64,000 nucleotides of DNA from Guyparkeria sp. WRN-7 (GTDB lineage Bacteria; Pseudomonadota; Gammaproteobacteria; Halothiobacillales; Halothiobacillaceae), in assembly GCF_001641825.1 (NCBI RefSeq), contig NZ_LRFH01000015.1:1-64000 (forward strand), in the 5' to 3' direction. Below the pieces are notes generated by a model. The model was not told the origin of the DNA, did no database searches, and saw only the letters and a program-made list of their open reading frames with translations. The position numbers and the translations under genes are program-made. Of the stretch, positions 39,311-50,647 are shown piece by piece. The first letter of the stretch is position 1, and each line of letters begins with the position of its first letter.

Positions 39311-41530
39311 TCAGTTGTTGATCAGGGTGCCGCGATTGAAGTTGGCGAGATTGTCCCGATCGACGATCTTCGGCGTGACGAAGATCAGCAGCTCGAAGCG
39401 GGAGTCGTCGCTGATGCGGTTCTTGAACAGGTTGCCCAGTCCCGGCAGGTCACCGAAGAACGGTACCTTTTCAATCTGGGTGACGTTCTCGAACTCGTAG
39501 ATCCCGCCGAGCACGACAGTCTGGCCATTCTGGACCTGGACCTTGGTCTGGACCTCACGCGTGTTGATCGGCGGCTCGCCGTTGATCGCGCGGGTGTAGT
39601 CCGGCTCCTCCTTCATGACCAGGATGTCCATGATCACGTTGTCGTTCGGCGTGATCTGCGGCGTCACTTCGGTCTTGAGCAGCGCTTCCTTGAACTCGAT
39701 GTTCGCGATCGCGCCGCCACCGGAGGCGGTCTGCGACTGGTAGGGGATCTCGACGCCCTGCGAGATGACCGCCTTGTGGCCGTTGGTGGTGATCACCTTC
39801 GGGTTGGAGACGATCTTGCCGGTGCCCTCGCTCTGCATCGCCTGCAGCTCGAGGTTCAGCAGCACGTTCGAGCCCAGGATGGCCAGACCGAGCGAGCCGG
39901 TCGGGTCGCCGGCGATCGGCGTGTTGACCATCCAGTCGCTCGCGGAAGTGGCATAGGTTTGGTCGTTGAGGGCCGGGTTGCCCGGGGTGCGGATGGGCAG
40001 GTTCTGAGTGCCCGGGCTGGGGGAGGCGCCACCAAGACCGACTCGCTGGCCACCCCGATCGAAGCCGGCCTGCACGCCCCAGCGGACGCCCAGTTCGCGC
40101 GAGAAGTTGTCGGTGGCAATCACGATGCGCGTCTCGACCAGCACCTGCTTGACCGGCTTGTCGATCTGGGTGATCAGGCCACGTACCCGGTCGAGCGCGT
40201 CGGCCGTGTCGGTGACGATCAGCGTGTTGGTGCGCGCATCGACGGTGATCGAGCCACGACGGCTGAGGAAGTTGCCGTCGCTCTTGGCCTCGCCCCCCTG
40301 CTTGCCGCTGAGCCCCGAGCTCTGGCGAACCAGCGTCGCGATGTCGGCCGCCTTGGCGTAGTTGATCTGCACGATGTCGGTGATCAGCGGCGCGAGCTGC
40401 TGGGCCTGCTCGCGGGCGGCGAGCTCGGCTGAATCACGTTTGGCGATCTCTGCGGTTGGTGCAACGTAGATGACGTTGCCGTTCTGCCGCGCCGACAGGC
40501 CCTTGGTGGTCATGATCAGATCCAGGGCCTGATCCCAGGGCACGTTTTCCAGGCGCAGGCTGATCGAGCCCTGCACCGAGTCACTGACGACGATGTTGTT
40601 GCCGGTGAAGTCGGCGATCAGCTGCAGCAGCGGCCGCACCTGGATGTCCTGGAACTTCAGCGTCAGGCGTTCGCCGGTGTATTCCTTCTTGCCGAGCGAG
40701 GTGCGCTTGTCTTCCTCGGGGATCGGCTGGACCTCGACCACCAGGCGGTTGCCGGTCTGGTAAGCGAGGTGTTCGCCCGCGTCGTTGGTCTTGAGGGTCA
40801 CGCGGCTGCCGTTGCCTTCGCGGCGCACGGTGATGTTCTCGACCGGCGTGGCGAAGTCGTTGACGTTGTATTGGCCCTGCTCCAGGCGGGTGCCCGGCAA
40901 CTGGACCACGATCCGGCTGCCCTGGCGACGGATATCCATCGGCGCCTGGCTGCTGCCGATGTCCAGGAGCAGGCGGCCGGCACCGTCCGCGCTGCGGCGG
41001 AAGTCGATCGGTTGGCCGGCATCCATGGCCGTGGCCGCGGATTCACCCGGTGAGCTGACGGCCAGACCGCTTTCGGTCGTGGTCGCCTGACGGATCGGGT
41101 CGAAGGTGACCGTGACCATGTCGCCGTTCTGGCTGATCGCGTAGGGAACGGACTGATCCAGGTTGAATACCGCCCGGGTCTTGCCGTTCGCCTCGGCGAG
41201 CATTACCGACTCGACCGCGCCCAGGCCGATCGACGTCTGCCGACTGCCGGTCTTGTTCGTGACCTCGGGCAGGTCGATGGCAACCCGTGCCGGGTTGTCG
41301 ATCTTGAAACTGCCGGGATCGCCTGCCAACGGTTCGGACAGGTCGAAGTTGACCATCACCTTGCCGTCACTGCTGCGGTCGTAGGTAATCCCGGTAAGGT
41401 CGCCGGCCAGTGCCAGGCAGGGAGCCAGGGCCGCGGCCATTGTGATGGCAGGGAGACCAAGCCCTCGACGCAGTCCCGTGCTCAGGCGTGAAGGTTTCTT
41501 GAGGTTGTCCATATCGCTGCTTCCCATCAT
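39311..41530 (-). CDS. pilQ: Type IV pilus secretin
   Basis: The 739-residue outer-membrane protein has a signal sequence (LPAITMAAALAPCLALA), two AMIN peptidoglycan-binding domains (about 45-280), secretin N0/N1 domains (about 300-470) and the C-terminal secretin domain with the VETRIVIA and VPFFGDLPGLGNLFK motifs. It forms the multimeric gate through which pili cross the outer membrane. Its ATG overlaps the pilP stop (TAATG), showing coupling. It is the last gene of pilMNOPQ; other pilus genes are outside the window. Confidence 0.97.
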   Translation of the reverse strand: MMGSSDMDNLKKPSRLSTGLRRGLGLPAITMAAALAPCLALAGDLTGITYDRSSDGKVMVNFDLSEPLAGDPGSFKIDNPARVAIDLPEVTNKTGSRQTSIGLGAVESVMLAEANGKTRAVFNLDQSVPYAISQNGDMVTVTFDPIRQATTTESGLAVSSPGESAATAMDAGQPIDFRRSADGAGRLLLDIGSSQAPMDIRRQGSRIVVQLPGTRLEQGQYNVNDFATPVENITVRREGNGSRVTLKTNDAGEHLAYQTGNRLVVEVQPIPEEDKRTSLGKKEYTGERLTLKFQDIQVRPLLQLIADFTGNNIVVSDSVQGSISLRLENVPWDQALDLIMTTKGLSARQNGNVIYVAPTAEIAKRDSAELAAREQAQQLAPLITDIVQINYAKAADIATLVRQSSGLSGKQGGEAKSDGNFLSRRGSITVDARTNTLIVTDTADALDRVRGLITQIDKPVKQVLVETRIVIATDNFSRELGVRWGVQAGFDRGGQRVGLGGASPSPGTQNLPIRTPGNPALNDQTYATSASDWMVNTPIAGDPTGSLGLAILGSNVLLNLELQAMQSEGTGKIVSNPKVITTNGHKAVISQGVEIPYQSQTASGGGAIANIEFKEALLKTEVTPQITPNDNVIMDILVMKEEPDYTRAINGEPPINTREVQTKVQVQNGQTVVLGGIYEFENVTQIEKVPFFGDLPGLGNLFKNRISDDSRFELLIFVTPKIVDRDNLANFNRGTLINN

Positions 41531-42078
41531 TAGCTCCGGCCGCTCTGAGTCTTGACGACCGTTGTCTGTTTCTTCCAGCCACCCCGTCCATCGGGCACGA
41601 TTTCCTCCAGCGTCACGCTGGATTCGCCAATTTCGACGACCTCGCCGTAGTTACGACCCATGTGGTCGCCGAGCATGATCTCGTGGATCACGCCGTTGCC
41701 GTCACGGATCAGGGCGTAGGTCGCATTCTGGCGGTTGATGATCCCGCGCATGGCCAGGGCATCGAGCGGGAAATGCTCCAGCGGCTCTTTCGGCCGGTCG
41801 ATGTCCGGCTTGAGGCCATCGGCATCATCCACCTGATCGTCTTCCGGCGGCATGAACGGCGTGCGCACTTCCTCCGGAACGCTGTAGGCGTATTTGGGCA
41901 GCGGTTTCATCTCCGGAATCGGCTCGATCTTGCCACCCGGGCGAGCTTCCAGTTGGGCGACCTCCTGCTTGAGGTCGCTCATGTCCTGGGCGCAGCCGCT
42001 GAGCGTGCCGGCCAGGATCACGCCGGCGCCCATCAGGCCGAGCCGCAGCGCCGCGTTGCGTTTGGCTGCTGTCTTCAT
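41530..42078 (-). CDS. pilP: Type IV pilus assembly lipoprotein
   Basis: The 182-residue protein has a lipobox ILAGTLSGC (acylated Cys29). A disordered linker follows, then a small beta domain with the family stretch MRGIINRQNATYALIRDGNGVIHEI. It links the inner-membrane PilNO dimer to the PilQ secretin. It overlaps pilQ by one base and pilO by four bases. Confidence 0.93.
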   Translation of the reverse strand: MKTAAKRNAALRLGLMGAGVILAGTLSGCAQDMSDLKQEVAQLEARPGGKIEPIPEMKPLPKYAYSVPEEVRTPFMPPEDDQVDDADGLKPDIDRPKEPLEHFPLDALAMRGIINRQNATYALIRDGNGVIHEIMLGDHMGRNYGEVVEIGESSVTLEEIVPDGRGGWKKQTTVVKTQSGRS

Positions 42079-42695
42079 TGGCCGCCTCCTTGCTCGCCGC
42101 TTTCCAGATACCGGTATGTCTTGGCCTGAATGCCCATGCTGAGCTCACGGGGGATGTCGTCGTCCTCGACCTTGGGGTCCCGCGGCTTCATGGCCGGATT
42201 GTGCAACGTGACGATCCGGGGCAGGTTGGCCGTGTCACTGATGAACTGGGTCAGCTCGCGGTAGGTGCCGCGCAGCGACAGGTGATAGGTCATCTCCGCG
42301 TAGAAGTCGTGCTTGACCTCCTTGCCCGGCCGGATCTGTTCGTTCTTCAGGCCGTTGGAGAGCGAGGTCTGGGCGACATTGTCGATCAGGTTCTCGGCCT
42401 CACGCTTGTTCGGCAGCTGGCGCAGCAGCTCGCCGAAGCGCACTTCCATTTCCTTGATCTGCGCCTTGTACTTCTCGAGGTTGGCCGCCAGGCGCTGCTT
42501 GCGGTCCACCTTGTCGAGCAGGGACTGCTCCTCGCGCTGGGCGCGTTCAAGCAGCTCTTTCTGCGGCAGGGTGTCGAAGTAGACGACCGCGCCGACGATC
42601 AAGACGAAGACGAAGATGAAGATCACGAGGCGTGTGCCCAGCGAGGTCAGCCCTACCGTCTGGAAGTCGAGGTTTCTCAGTTCGTTGAGATCCAT
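42075..42695 (-). CDS. pilO: Type IV pilus inner-membrane platform protein
   Basis: The 206-residue bitopic protein has a membrane helix (about 24-44), a coiled coil (about 50-95) and a ferredoxin-like periplasmic domain ending in the family stretch around LSLRGTYRELTQFISDTANLPRIVTLHN. It dimerises with PilN and aligns the machine under PilQ. It overlaps pilP by four bases and follows pilN by three. Confidence 0.94.
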   Translation of the reverse strand: MDLNELRNLDFQTVGLTSLGTRLVIFIFVFVLIVGAVVYFDTLPQKELLERAQREEQSLLDKVDRKQRLAANLEKYKAQIKEMEVRFGELLRQLPNKREAENLIDNVAQTSLSNGLKNEQIRPGKEVKHDFYAEMTYHLSLRGTYRELTQFISDTANLPRIVTLHNPAMKPRDPKVEDDDIPRELSMGIQAKTYRYLESGEQGGGQ

Positions 42696-42698
42696 GGC

Positions 42699-43286
42699 TT
42701 AGTTCTCCTTGTCCGCTGCGCCTTCCTTGGGCGGCGTGATCTTGGCCTCGATCGAGAACACGTACTGGCCGGCACTCGTGTCACCGCTGGCGTCCTTCGC
42801 CAGAATGCCAGAGCCCACCAGGCTGGCGCTGCCGATGTAGTCGGCGCTGTTCAGGCGGCGCAGATAGGCGGCAACCCGTGCCTGGGCATCGGCCTTGCCT
42901 TGGATGCTGATCTTCTCGTCGTTGGTGACCGTGGCCGACGTCAGCTGCACGCCGTCGGGCAGGGTGGTGACGAAGTTTTCCATCAGGTGGACGATCGTCG
43001 GTCGGCTCGACTGCAGCTTCTCGATCACCTGCATGCGTGCCGTCAGCTCTGCCTTGCGCTTCTTGAGCTCGTTGATCTCCTGGATCTGGCGGTCAAGCTT
43101 CTTGATCACGCCCTCGAGGTAGGCATTGCGCTCCTGCTGATGCTCGATCTGCGTCTGCATGTAGGTGTGGATGCCGAAGGACACGCCCACGGCGATCAGT
43201 GCAGCCAGAACGAGGTGGACGACGAAATCGCGTTGTCGCTTCTGGCGCCGCTCCTCGCGCCAGGGGAGAAGGTTGATTCGTCTCAT
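42699..43286 (-). CDS. pilN: Type IV pilus assembly protein
   Basis: The 195-residue bitopic protein begins INLLPWREE, the conserved cytoplasmic tail that binds PilM. A membrane helix (about 22-40), a coiled coil and a periplasmic ferredoxin-like domain follow (about 95-175). It forms the PilN-PilO heterodimer. Its ATG overlaps the pilM stop. Confidence 0.95.
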   Translation of the reverse strand: MRRINLLPWREERRQKRQRDFVVHLVLAALIAVGVSFGIHTYMQTQIEHQQERNAYLEGVIKKLDRQIQEINELKKRKAELTARMQVIEKLQSSRPTIVHLMENFVTTLPDGVQLTSATVTNDEKISIQGKADAQARVAAYLRRLNSADYIGSASLVGSGILAKDASGDTSAGQYVFSIEAKITPPKEGAADKEN

Positions 43287-44380
43287 CAGTCGAAGCTCCT
43301 TAACGCAAGCCCGCAGGCGATAAGCATTGCGGCGCCGTGCCGAGCCATCTGCTCGGTAGACACGCCAGGTCCCTTGGCGAGTGCGGCGAACGGATTCGCC
43401 AGCCGGGTCGCGACCCCGGTCTCGTTGTTGATGCGCTCGACGGCGCCGGCGGTATTGGCCGCGCCGCCGCCGAGAAGAATCAGGTTGACGGTGCTGCCGC
43501 TTGATTCGGAGTAGTAGTACTGGATGAAGCGCTCGACGTTCATTGCCAGGGAATCGAGGTACGGCTGCAGCACCTTGCGCTGGTAGTCCTCGGGCAGGCT
43601 GTCGTCGCGCTTGCGCTCCTCGGCCTCCTCGAGCGACAGCCCGTATTGGGCGGCAATCTCGGCGGTGAGCTGCTGGCCGCCGCCCTCGTGCTCTCGCGTG
43701 TAGACGATATCGTCATCGACGAAGATGCTCAGCGTCGTGGTGGTGTCGCCAAGATCGAAAACCGCCACTGGCTGTGAACGTTCCTCGGGGGCTAGTGTCG
43801 GAGCGAGTATCTCGGTAAAGGCGTTCTGGAGAGCGAACGACTCGATGTCGACCACATCCACCGTCATCCCGGCGGCCTCCGCCACCGCGACACGGCTGTC
43901 GACGTTGTCCGTCCGCGTCGCGGCCATCAGTACGTCGACGCCTTCCGCTTCACCGGAGCGACGCTTCTTCTGCTTGCCGAGAATGTCGGTCTGGATCGGT
44001 TCGAAGTCGAAGTTGACCTCGTCGATCGGGAAGGGGATGTACTGGTCGGCCTCGAGGCGGACCTGCTCCTCGAGTTCGAATTCGTCGCCGGGGTTGTCGA
44101 TATGCAACACCCGGCTGACGGCCGAGGAGGTCGGCACCGCCATGCAGAGGTTCCGGTTCTTCGCCCGGGCACGCTGCACGGCGCGCGTCAGCGCGGCGGC
44201 GACGGCCTCTGTGTCGGTGATTGATTTGCCCTGGACGGCCCCTTGAGGGAGGGGCTCGATGGCGAATGCGGTGGTTCGATAGCCGCCTCGGCGTTTTTCC
44301 AGCTGAATCAGCTTGACGGCGGTCGAGCTGATGTCGACCCCGAGGCGAGCGGGTTTAGCGCTGAATAGTGGCACGGTCAT
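43286..44380 (-). CDS. pilM: Type IV pilus assembly ATPase-like protein
   Basis: The 364-residue cytoplasmic protein has an actin/FtsA-like fold with LGVDISSTAVKLIQLEKR near the N-terminus and the phosphate-binding motifs VAVFDLGDTTTTLSIF and ILLGGGAAN. It binds ATP and the PilN tail to form a cytoplasmic ring. It is the first gene of the pil operon and is divergent from ponA across 152 bases, as in Pseudomonas. Confidence 0.95.
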   Translation of the reverse strand: MTVPLFSAKPARLGVDISSTAVKLIQLEKRRGGYRTTAFAIEPLPQGAVQGKSITDTEAVAAALTRAVQRARAKNRNLCMAVPTSSAVSRVLHIDNPGDEFELEEQVRLEADQYIPFPIDEVNFDFEPIQTDILGKQKKRRSGEAEGVDVLMAATRTDNVDSRVAVAEAAGMTVDVVDIESFALQNAFTEILAPTLAPEERSQPVAVFDLGDTTTTLSIFVDDDIVYTREHEGGGQQLTAEIAAQYGLSLEEAEERKRDDSLPEDYQRKVLQPYLDSLAMNVERFIQYYYSESSGSTVNLILLGGGAANTAGAVERINNETGVATRLANPFAALAKGPGVSTEQMARHGAAMLIACGLALRSFD

Positions 44381-44532
44381 TCCCTTCCTTTTGAGCGTGC
44401 GTTAAGGTTTCGCACACACGCACCTTGTCTCCCAGAAATGCATCCTATGGCATAACCGCCGCGCTTGTCGACAACGGCTCCCGAGCGCACGCCTGATAAC
44501 GGTTACTGGGGCTCATAGTTCTCGCAATCCGA

Positions 44533-46908
44533 ATGAAGCTTATCAAGATTATTTTTTATCTGGTTGGTTTGGGACTGATTCTAGGCCTGGCCGGCCTTGG
44601 GGTCCTGTATCATATTTACAACACCCAGCTGCCGAGCGTCGACGAACTGGGCGAGGTGCGCTATCAGATGCCCATGCGCATTCACGACCGTGATGGCGGC
44701 CTGATCGCCGAATATGGCAACCAGCGGCGCTTCCCCGTTTCCTACGACGAAATCCCGCCGGTCGTGGTCGATGCCTTCGTCGCCGCCGAGGATGACCGTT
44801 TCTTCGAGCACGTGGGAGTCGACTTCATCGGCCTGGCGCGCGCGGCGATCGAGCTGGTCCGCACCGGCGAGAAGTCGCAGGGCGGTTCGACGATCACCAT
44901 GCAGGTCGCCCGCAACTTCTACCTGGGCCGCGAGAAGACCTACACCCGCAAACTGTACGAGATCCTGCTGGCGATCAAGATCGATCGCGCCTTCAGCAAG
45001 GAGGAGATCCTTGCGCTGTATCTGAACAAGATCTTCATGGGGCATCGGGCCTATGGCGTCAAGGCGGCCGCTCAGGTCTATTTCGACAAGACGCTGCCGG
45101 AGTTGACCGTCGCCGAGGCCGCCATGCTGGCCGCGCTCCCCAAGGCCCCGTCGACCACCAACCCGGTCACGAATCCGGAGCGGGCCCTGGCCCGCCGCGC
45201 CTACGTGCTCGGACGCATGCTCAAGCTGGGCATGATCGATCAGTCGACCTTCGATCGCGCCATGGACGAACCGCTGCCGGGCGAGCTGTTCACCTCGGCC
45301 GAGATCGCCACCAAGGCGCCCTATGCAGCCGAGATGGCGCGCCATGACCAGGTGGAGCGGTTCGGCGAGGAGGCCTACCAGATGGGTCTCGATGTGCATA
45401 CCAGCATCGACGCCAAGGCTCAGGCATCGGCGCGCCGTGCGTTGCGTGCGGCCCTGGTCGCCTACGACCGGCGTCACGGCTACCGTGGGCCGGAGGCCGA
45501 CTGGAGTGACGTGCTCGAAGACCGCGAGGCGCTCGACGAGCGGTTGGCAGAAGCGGATCCGGTCGGCGGGTTGCTGGCCGCGGTCGTGCTCGAGGCCTCG
45601 GCGGACAAGGCCGTCTTGCTGATGGCGAAACGCGGTGAAGTAGGCGTCGACCTGGAGGCGGTGAAGTGGGCCTGCGAGTATCGCGACGTCGATCGCTGCG
45701 GCCCGAAGCCCAAACGGGTGGACGATGTGCTGTCACCCGGCGACATGGTCCGGCTCGAGGCAGTCGGCGACGAGGACGAGCCCCGTTATCGGCTCGCCCA
45801 GATCCCCGAGGTGACGGGGGCGTTCGTGGCGCTCGACCCCGCCACCGGTGCGGTTCGCGCGATGGTGGGTGGTTTCGATTTCTTCCACGACAGCCAGTTC
45901 AACAACGTCACCCAGGCCGAGCGGCAGCCCGGCTCGGGCTTCAAGCCCTATCTGTACTCGGCTGCTCTCGAGCATGGCTACACCTGGGCGAGCCTGATCA
46001 ACGACTCGCCGGTCGTGGTCGAGGACGGCGTGCGCGAAGGGATCGACTGGCGCCCCAGCAACTATGGGCGCAGCTTCGGCGGCATGCGGCGCATGCGCGA
46101 TGCCCTGACCCATTCCGTCAACCTGGTCTCGATTCGGCTGGCACGCGACGTGAGCCCTCAGGGCGTGCTCGACTACGCCGGTCGTTTCGGTCTGCCGGTG
46201 GATTCCTGGAAGCCGACCCTGTCGATGGCGCTCGGCAGCTATACCCTGACGCCGCTCGATCAGGTGGCCGGTTTTGCCGTGTTCGCCAATGGCGGCTATC
46301 GGGTGTCGCCCTACCTGGTTACCGAGGTGGGTAACCCGGACGAGGGCGTGGTCTATTCGCACCCGGCGGTCAGCCCCTGTGACGACTGTTCGGTGGAAAC
46401 CGTCGACCCCAGCCTCGCCCCGCGCGCGATCAGCGAGCAGAATGCCTTTCTGATGCGTTCCGGGCTGAAGAGCGTGGTGCGTCAGGGTACCGGCCGCCGG
46501 GCCTGGCGTGCGCTCGAGCGGGGCGACATCGGCGGCAAGACCGGCACCACAAACGATCAGCGTGACGCCTGGTTCTCCGGATTCGGCCCGGGCTGGGTCG
46601 GCGTCGCCTGGGTCGGGTTTGCCGACAACAGCGAACTGGGGCGCCGCGAGACCGGCGGGCGCGCCGCGTTGCCGATGTGGATCGACTTCATGCGCGACGT
46701 GCTGCCGGCGCCGACCGACGACGAGGAGCCGCCCGAGGGCATCGTGACCGCCTGGATCGATCCGAAAACGGGCAAGCGCGTGCCCGAGGGTCATCCGGGC
46801 GCCATTCGGGAGTATTTCGATTCCACCAACCCGGATGCCGAGCTGCCCAAGAAGGATCCCGCTGCGTCGTCGGGGACCTCGCGCGAGGTGATTGAGAGTC
46901 TATTCTGA
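44533..46908 (+). CDS. mrcA: Penicillin-binding protein 1A (bifunctional murein synthase)
   Basis: The 791-residue class A PBP has a membrane anchor (about 5-27) and a glycosyltransferase domain with EDDRFFEHVGVDFIGLARA, QGGSTITMQVARN and KILMGHRAYGVKAA-type motifs (about 75-245). An OB-like insert follows (about 330-425), then a transpeptidase domain with the SxxK nucleophile in GSGFKP (about 475), SxN in HSVNL and KTGTT (about 675). It polymerises and cross-links peptidoglycan. In pseudomonads ponA is likewise divergent from pilM. Confidence 0.96.
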   Translation: MKLIKIIFYLVGLGLILGLAGLGVLYHIYNTQLPSVDELGEVRYQMPMRIHDRDGGLIAEYGNQRRFPVSYDEIPPVVVDAFVAAEDDRFFEHVGVDFIGLARAAIELVRTGEKSQGGSTITMQVARNFYLGREKTYTRKLYEILLAIKIDRAFSKEEILALYLNKIFMGHRAYGVKAAAQVYFDKTLPELTVAEAAMLAALPKAPSTTNPVTNPERALARRAYVLGRMLKLGMIDQSTFDRAMDEPLPGELFTSAEIATKAPYAAEMARHDQVERFGEEAYQMGLDVHTSIDAKAQASARRALRAALVAYDRRHGYRGPEADWSDVLEDREALDERLAEADPVGGLLAAVVLEASADKAVLLMAKRGEVGVDLEAVKWACEYRDVDRCGPKPKRVDDVLSPGDMVRLEAVGDEDEPRYRLAQIPEVTGAFVALDPATGAVRAMVGGFDFFHDSQFNNVTQAERQPGSGFKPYLYSAALEHGYTWASLINDSPVVVEDGVREGIDWRPSNYGRSFGGMRRMRDALTHSVNLVSIRLARDVSPQGVLDYAGRFGLPVDSWKPTLSMALGSYTLTPLDQVAGFAVFANGGYRVSPYLVTEVGNPDEGVVYSHPAVSPCDDCSVETVDPSLAPRAISEQNAFLMRSGLKSVVRQGTGRRAWRALERGDIGGKTGTTNDQRDAWFSGFGPGWVGVAWVGFADNSELGRRETGGRAALPMWIDFMRDVLPAPTDDEEPPEGIVTAWIDPKTGKRVPEGHPGAIREYFDSTNPDAELPKKDPAASSGTSREVIESLF

Positions 46909-46956
46909 GCCACGGCGCCGGTGGACGAGTGGCCGGCGCCTTCGCAGGAGGAGCTG

Positions 46957-47553
46957 ATGGGACCCGCTTCGCTGGAGGTGTTGCGCGTGGCCGCCCGCGA
47001 GGCGGCGGATGCGCCGGGACAGTCGCTGCGTGCCTCGCTGGAGGCGGCGGCGCGATCGCTGGGTGAATCTCTGGATGGTCGATTCCTGGCCGCCGACCTC
47101 GAGCGTCTCGAGCTGGAATTGACCCGTTACCGCGCCACGTTTCGCCCCGAGCAGGGCGAGCGCCTGCTCGAACTGCGCCGTGCAGCGCTCGAGGCGATGG
47201 ATTTCTTTGCCGAATTTCGCCCCCGGCTGGTGGGCGACGTGCTCTCCGGGACGGCAGACCAGTACTCCTCCATCGTCCTGCAGTTGTTCGCGCCGACGCC
47301 GGAGGCCGTGATGGAGCGGCTGTTCGGTCGCGATATTCCCTTCGACGAGTCGGAGGCCACCTACGAATACTGTGGGGGGCGCAGTGAGCGGGTCTCGGTG
47401 TTCGTCTTCGGCGCGGGGGACGAGCAGGTGGTCCTGGAGGTGTTTCCCGAAGAGCGGATCCGCGAGACTCCGCTGGGTCCCGGTGGCGCCAAGCTGCGGC
47501 GCGCGTCCCGAAGCCAGTTGCTGGCTCTGATCGAGGGGGAGGCGCCGGCCTGA
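46957..47553 (+). CDS. Conserved proteobacterial protein of unknown function
   Basis: The 198-residue soluble protein has a helical N-terminal half (about 1-95) and a mixed alpha/beta C-terminal half with RPRLVGDVLSGTADQYSSIVLQLFA (about 92-118), IPFDESEATYEY and VVLEVFPEERIRETPLGP. This part resembles a family of small nucleotidyltransferase-like (MNT-fold) proteins, but I cannot show catalytic residues. ATG 46957 is chosen over GTG 46921 because an AGGAGG site stands just before it. It follows mrcA by 48 bases and is probably cotranscribed. Confidence 0.75.
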   Translation: MGPASLEVLRVAAREAADAPGQSLRASLEAAARSLGESLDGRFLAADLERLELELTRYRATFRPEQGERLLELRRAALEAMDFFAEFRPRLVGDVLSGTADQYSSIVLQLFAPTPEAVMERLFGRDIPFDESEATYEYCGGRSERVSVFVFGAGDEQVVLEVFPEERIRETPLGPGGAKLRRASRSQLLALIEGEAPA

Positions 47554-47556
47554 CAC

Positions 47557-47589
47557 GAAAAACGCCCCCGAGATCCGGGGGCGTTTTTT
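47557..47589. terminator. Bidirectional terminator
   Basis: AACGCCCCCG pairs with CGGGGGCGTT around a short loop, with A-run and TTTTTT flanks. It serves the mrcA-side gene and the convergent hemE. Confidence 0.85.
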
Positions 47590-47614
47590 CTGCCATGCGT
47601 GCTGGACTGCGTTG

Positions 47615-48679
47615 TCAGTCGCGGGCGCTGAGGCGATGCACCGCATCGACCAGCACCTTCACCTTGTCCGGATTGACGTGCTGGTGAATGCCATGGCCCA
47701 GGTTGAAGACGTGACCGGGATTGGGGCCGAATTCCTCGAGGATGCGGGCCACCTCGCGCTCGATCACCTCGTCCGGGGCGTAGAGGACGCTCGGGTCGAG
47801 GTTGCCCTGCAGTGCGACGCGGTCGCCGACCTTCTCGCGGATGGTGTCGAGGTTGACGGTCCAGTCCAGACCGATGCCGTCGGCACCGGTGTCCGCGATC
47901 CAGGAGGCCCATTGACCACCGCCCTTGGTGAACAGAGTCACCGGCACGTAGCTGCCGTCCGGGCGTTTGCGGTTCAGGCCGTCGACGATGCGCTGCATGT
48001 ACTGCAGGGAGAAGTCGCGGTAGTCGTGCGGTGCGAGCACGCCACCCCAGGTGTCGAAGACCATCAGGGCCTGGGCGCCCGCCTCGATCTGGGCATTGAG
48101 GTAGTCGGTCACCGCGTCGGCCAGTCGACCGAGCAGGTCATGGGCGGCCTTCGGGTCGCTGTAGACCAGGCCTTTCACCTTGGCGAAGTCCTTGGTGCCG
48201 CCGCCCTCGACCATGTAGGTCGCCAGCGTCCACGGGCTGCCGGTAAAGCCGATCAGCGGCACCCGGCCGTCGAGCGCCTTGCGGATGGTGGACACCGCGT
48301 TCATGACGTAGCCGAGATCCGTGCCCATGTCGGGCTTGGGCAGGCGGGCGACATCGGCGGCCGAGCGCACTGGCCGCTCGAACACCGGTCCTTCGCCCTT
48401 GACGAACTTCAGCCCCAGTCCCATCGCATCCGGGATGGTGAGGATGTCGGAGAACAGGATCGCCGCATCCAGGTCGTAGCGTTCGAGCGGCTGCAGCGTG
48501 ACCTCGCAGGCGAGATCCGCCGAGCGGCACAGGTCCATGAAGCTGCCGGCGCGCGCACGAGTAGCGCGGTACTCCGGCAGGTAGCGTCCGGCCTGGCGCA
48601 TGATCCAGATCGGGGTGCGGTCGACGGGCTGGCGCGCGAGTGCGCGCAGCAGGCGGTCGTTCTGCAGCGGGGCAGTCAT
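47615..48679 (-). CDS. hemE: Uroporphyrinogen decarboxylase
   Basis: The 354-residue enzyme removes four carboxyl groups from uroporphyrinogen III to give coproporphyrinogen III in haem synthesis. Motifs include [18 protein letters not shown] (substrate arginines), the catalytic aspartate in [14 protein letters not shown], and [20 protein letters not shown] 48679 gives the standard MTAPLQND start; a TTG one codon earlier is possible. It starts a few bases after gltD and is cotranscribed with it. Confidence 0.96.
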   Translation of the reverse strand: MTAPLQNDRLLRALARQPVDRTPIWIMRQAGRYLPEYRATRARAGSFMDLCRSADLACEVTLQPLERYDLDAAILFSDILTIPDAMGLGLKFVKGEGPVFERPVRSAADVARLPKPDMGTDLGYVMNAVSTIRKALDGRVPLIGFTGSPWTLATYMVEGGGTKDFAKVKGLVYSDPKAAHDLLGRLADAVTDYLNAQIEAGAQALMVFDTWGGVLAPHDYRDFSLQYMQRIVDGLNRKRPDGSYVPVTLFTKGGGQWASWIADTGADGIGLDWTVNLDTIREKVGDRVALQGNLDPSVLYAPDEVIEREVARILEEFGPNPGHVFNLGHGIHQHVNPDKVKVLVDAVHRLSARD

Positions 48680-48683
48680 CAAA

Positions 48684-50120
<1,437 letters not shown>

Positions 50121-50172
50121 TCAATGCGGCGTCCGGGGCGGGTGCCCGAGAGGGCGTGACCGCGCCCGCGGC

Positions 50173-50622
50173 TCAGGCCGAAAGACGGTTGCGGACGACC
50201 TGGCTGACGACCGCCATGTCGGCGCGGCCGGCCAGTCGTTCGCGGGCCGCTTTCATCACGGCGCCCATCTGACTCAGATCACTGGCCTGTTCGGCGGCAA
50301 TGATTTCGGCAACCGCGGCCTCGATTTCCTCGGCGGAAAGCGGCTGAGGTAGGTAGGTCTCGATGATCGCCAGTTCGGCTTCCTCGACGGCCTTGAGGTC
50401 GTCGCGGCCGGCCGATTCGTACTGGGCGATCGATTCGCGGCGCTGCTTGGCCTGCTTCGTCAGGATCGCCATGGCCTCGTCGTCGCTGACGTCGCGGCGC
50501 TCGTCGATCTCCCGCTGCTTGATCGCGGAGATCAGCATGCGGATCGTGGCCAGGCGCGACTTTTCGCCGCCCTTCATGGCCGTTTTCATGTCGGCGGTCA
50601 GGCGCGCCTTGATCGTGCTCAT
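50173..50622 (-). CDS. GatB/YqeY domain-containing protein
   Basis: The 149-residue helical protein matches the YqeY family, related to the tail domain of amidotransferase subunit GatB. It has the typical LTADMKTAMKGGEKSRLATIRMLISAIKQREIDER start and DLSQMGAVMKAARERLAGRADMAVV near the end. The function is not established; a role in tRNA metabolism is often suggested. It lies 25 bases after rpsU, as it does in many gammaproteobacteria before dnaG, but here dnaG is missing from this site. Confidence 0.93.
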   Translation of the reverse strand: MSTIKARLTADMKTAMKGGEKSRLATIRMLISAIKQREIDERRDVSDDEAMAILTKQAKQRRESIAQYESAGRDDLKAVEEAELAIIETYLPQPLSAEEIEAAVAEIIAAEQASDLSQMGAVMKAARERLAGRADMAVVSQVVRNRLSA

Positions 50623-50647
50623 GCGGATAGGTCCGTCGAGCGAGTGA

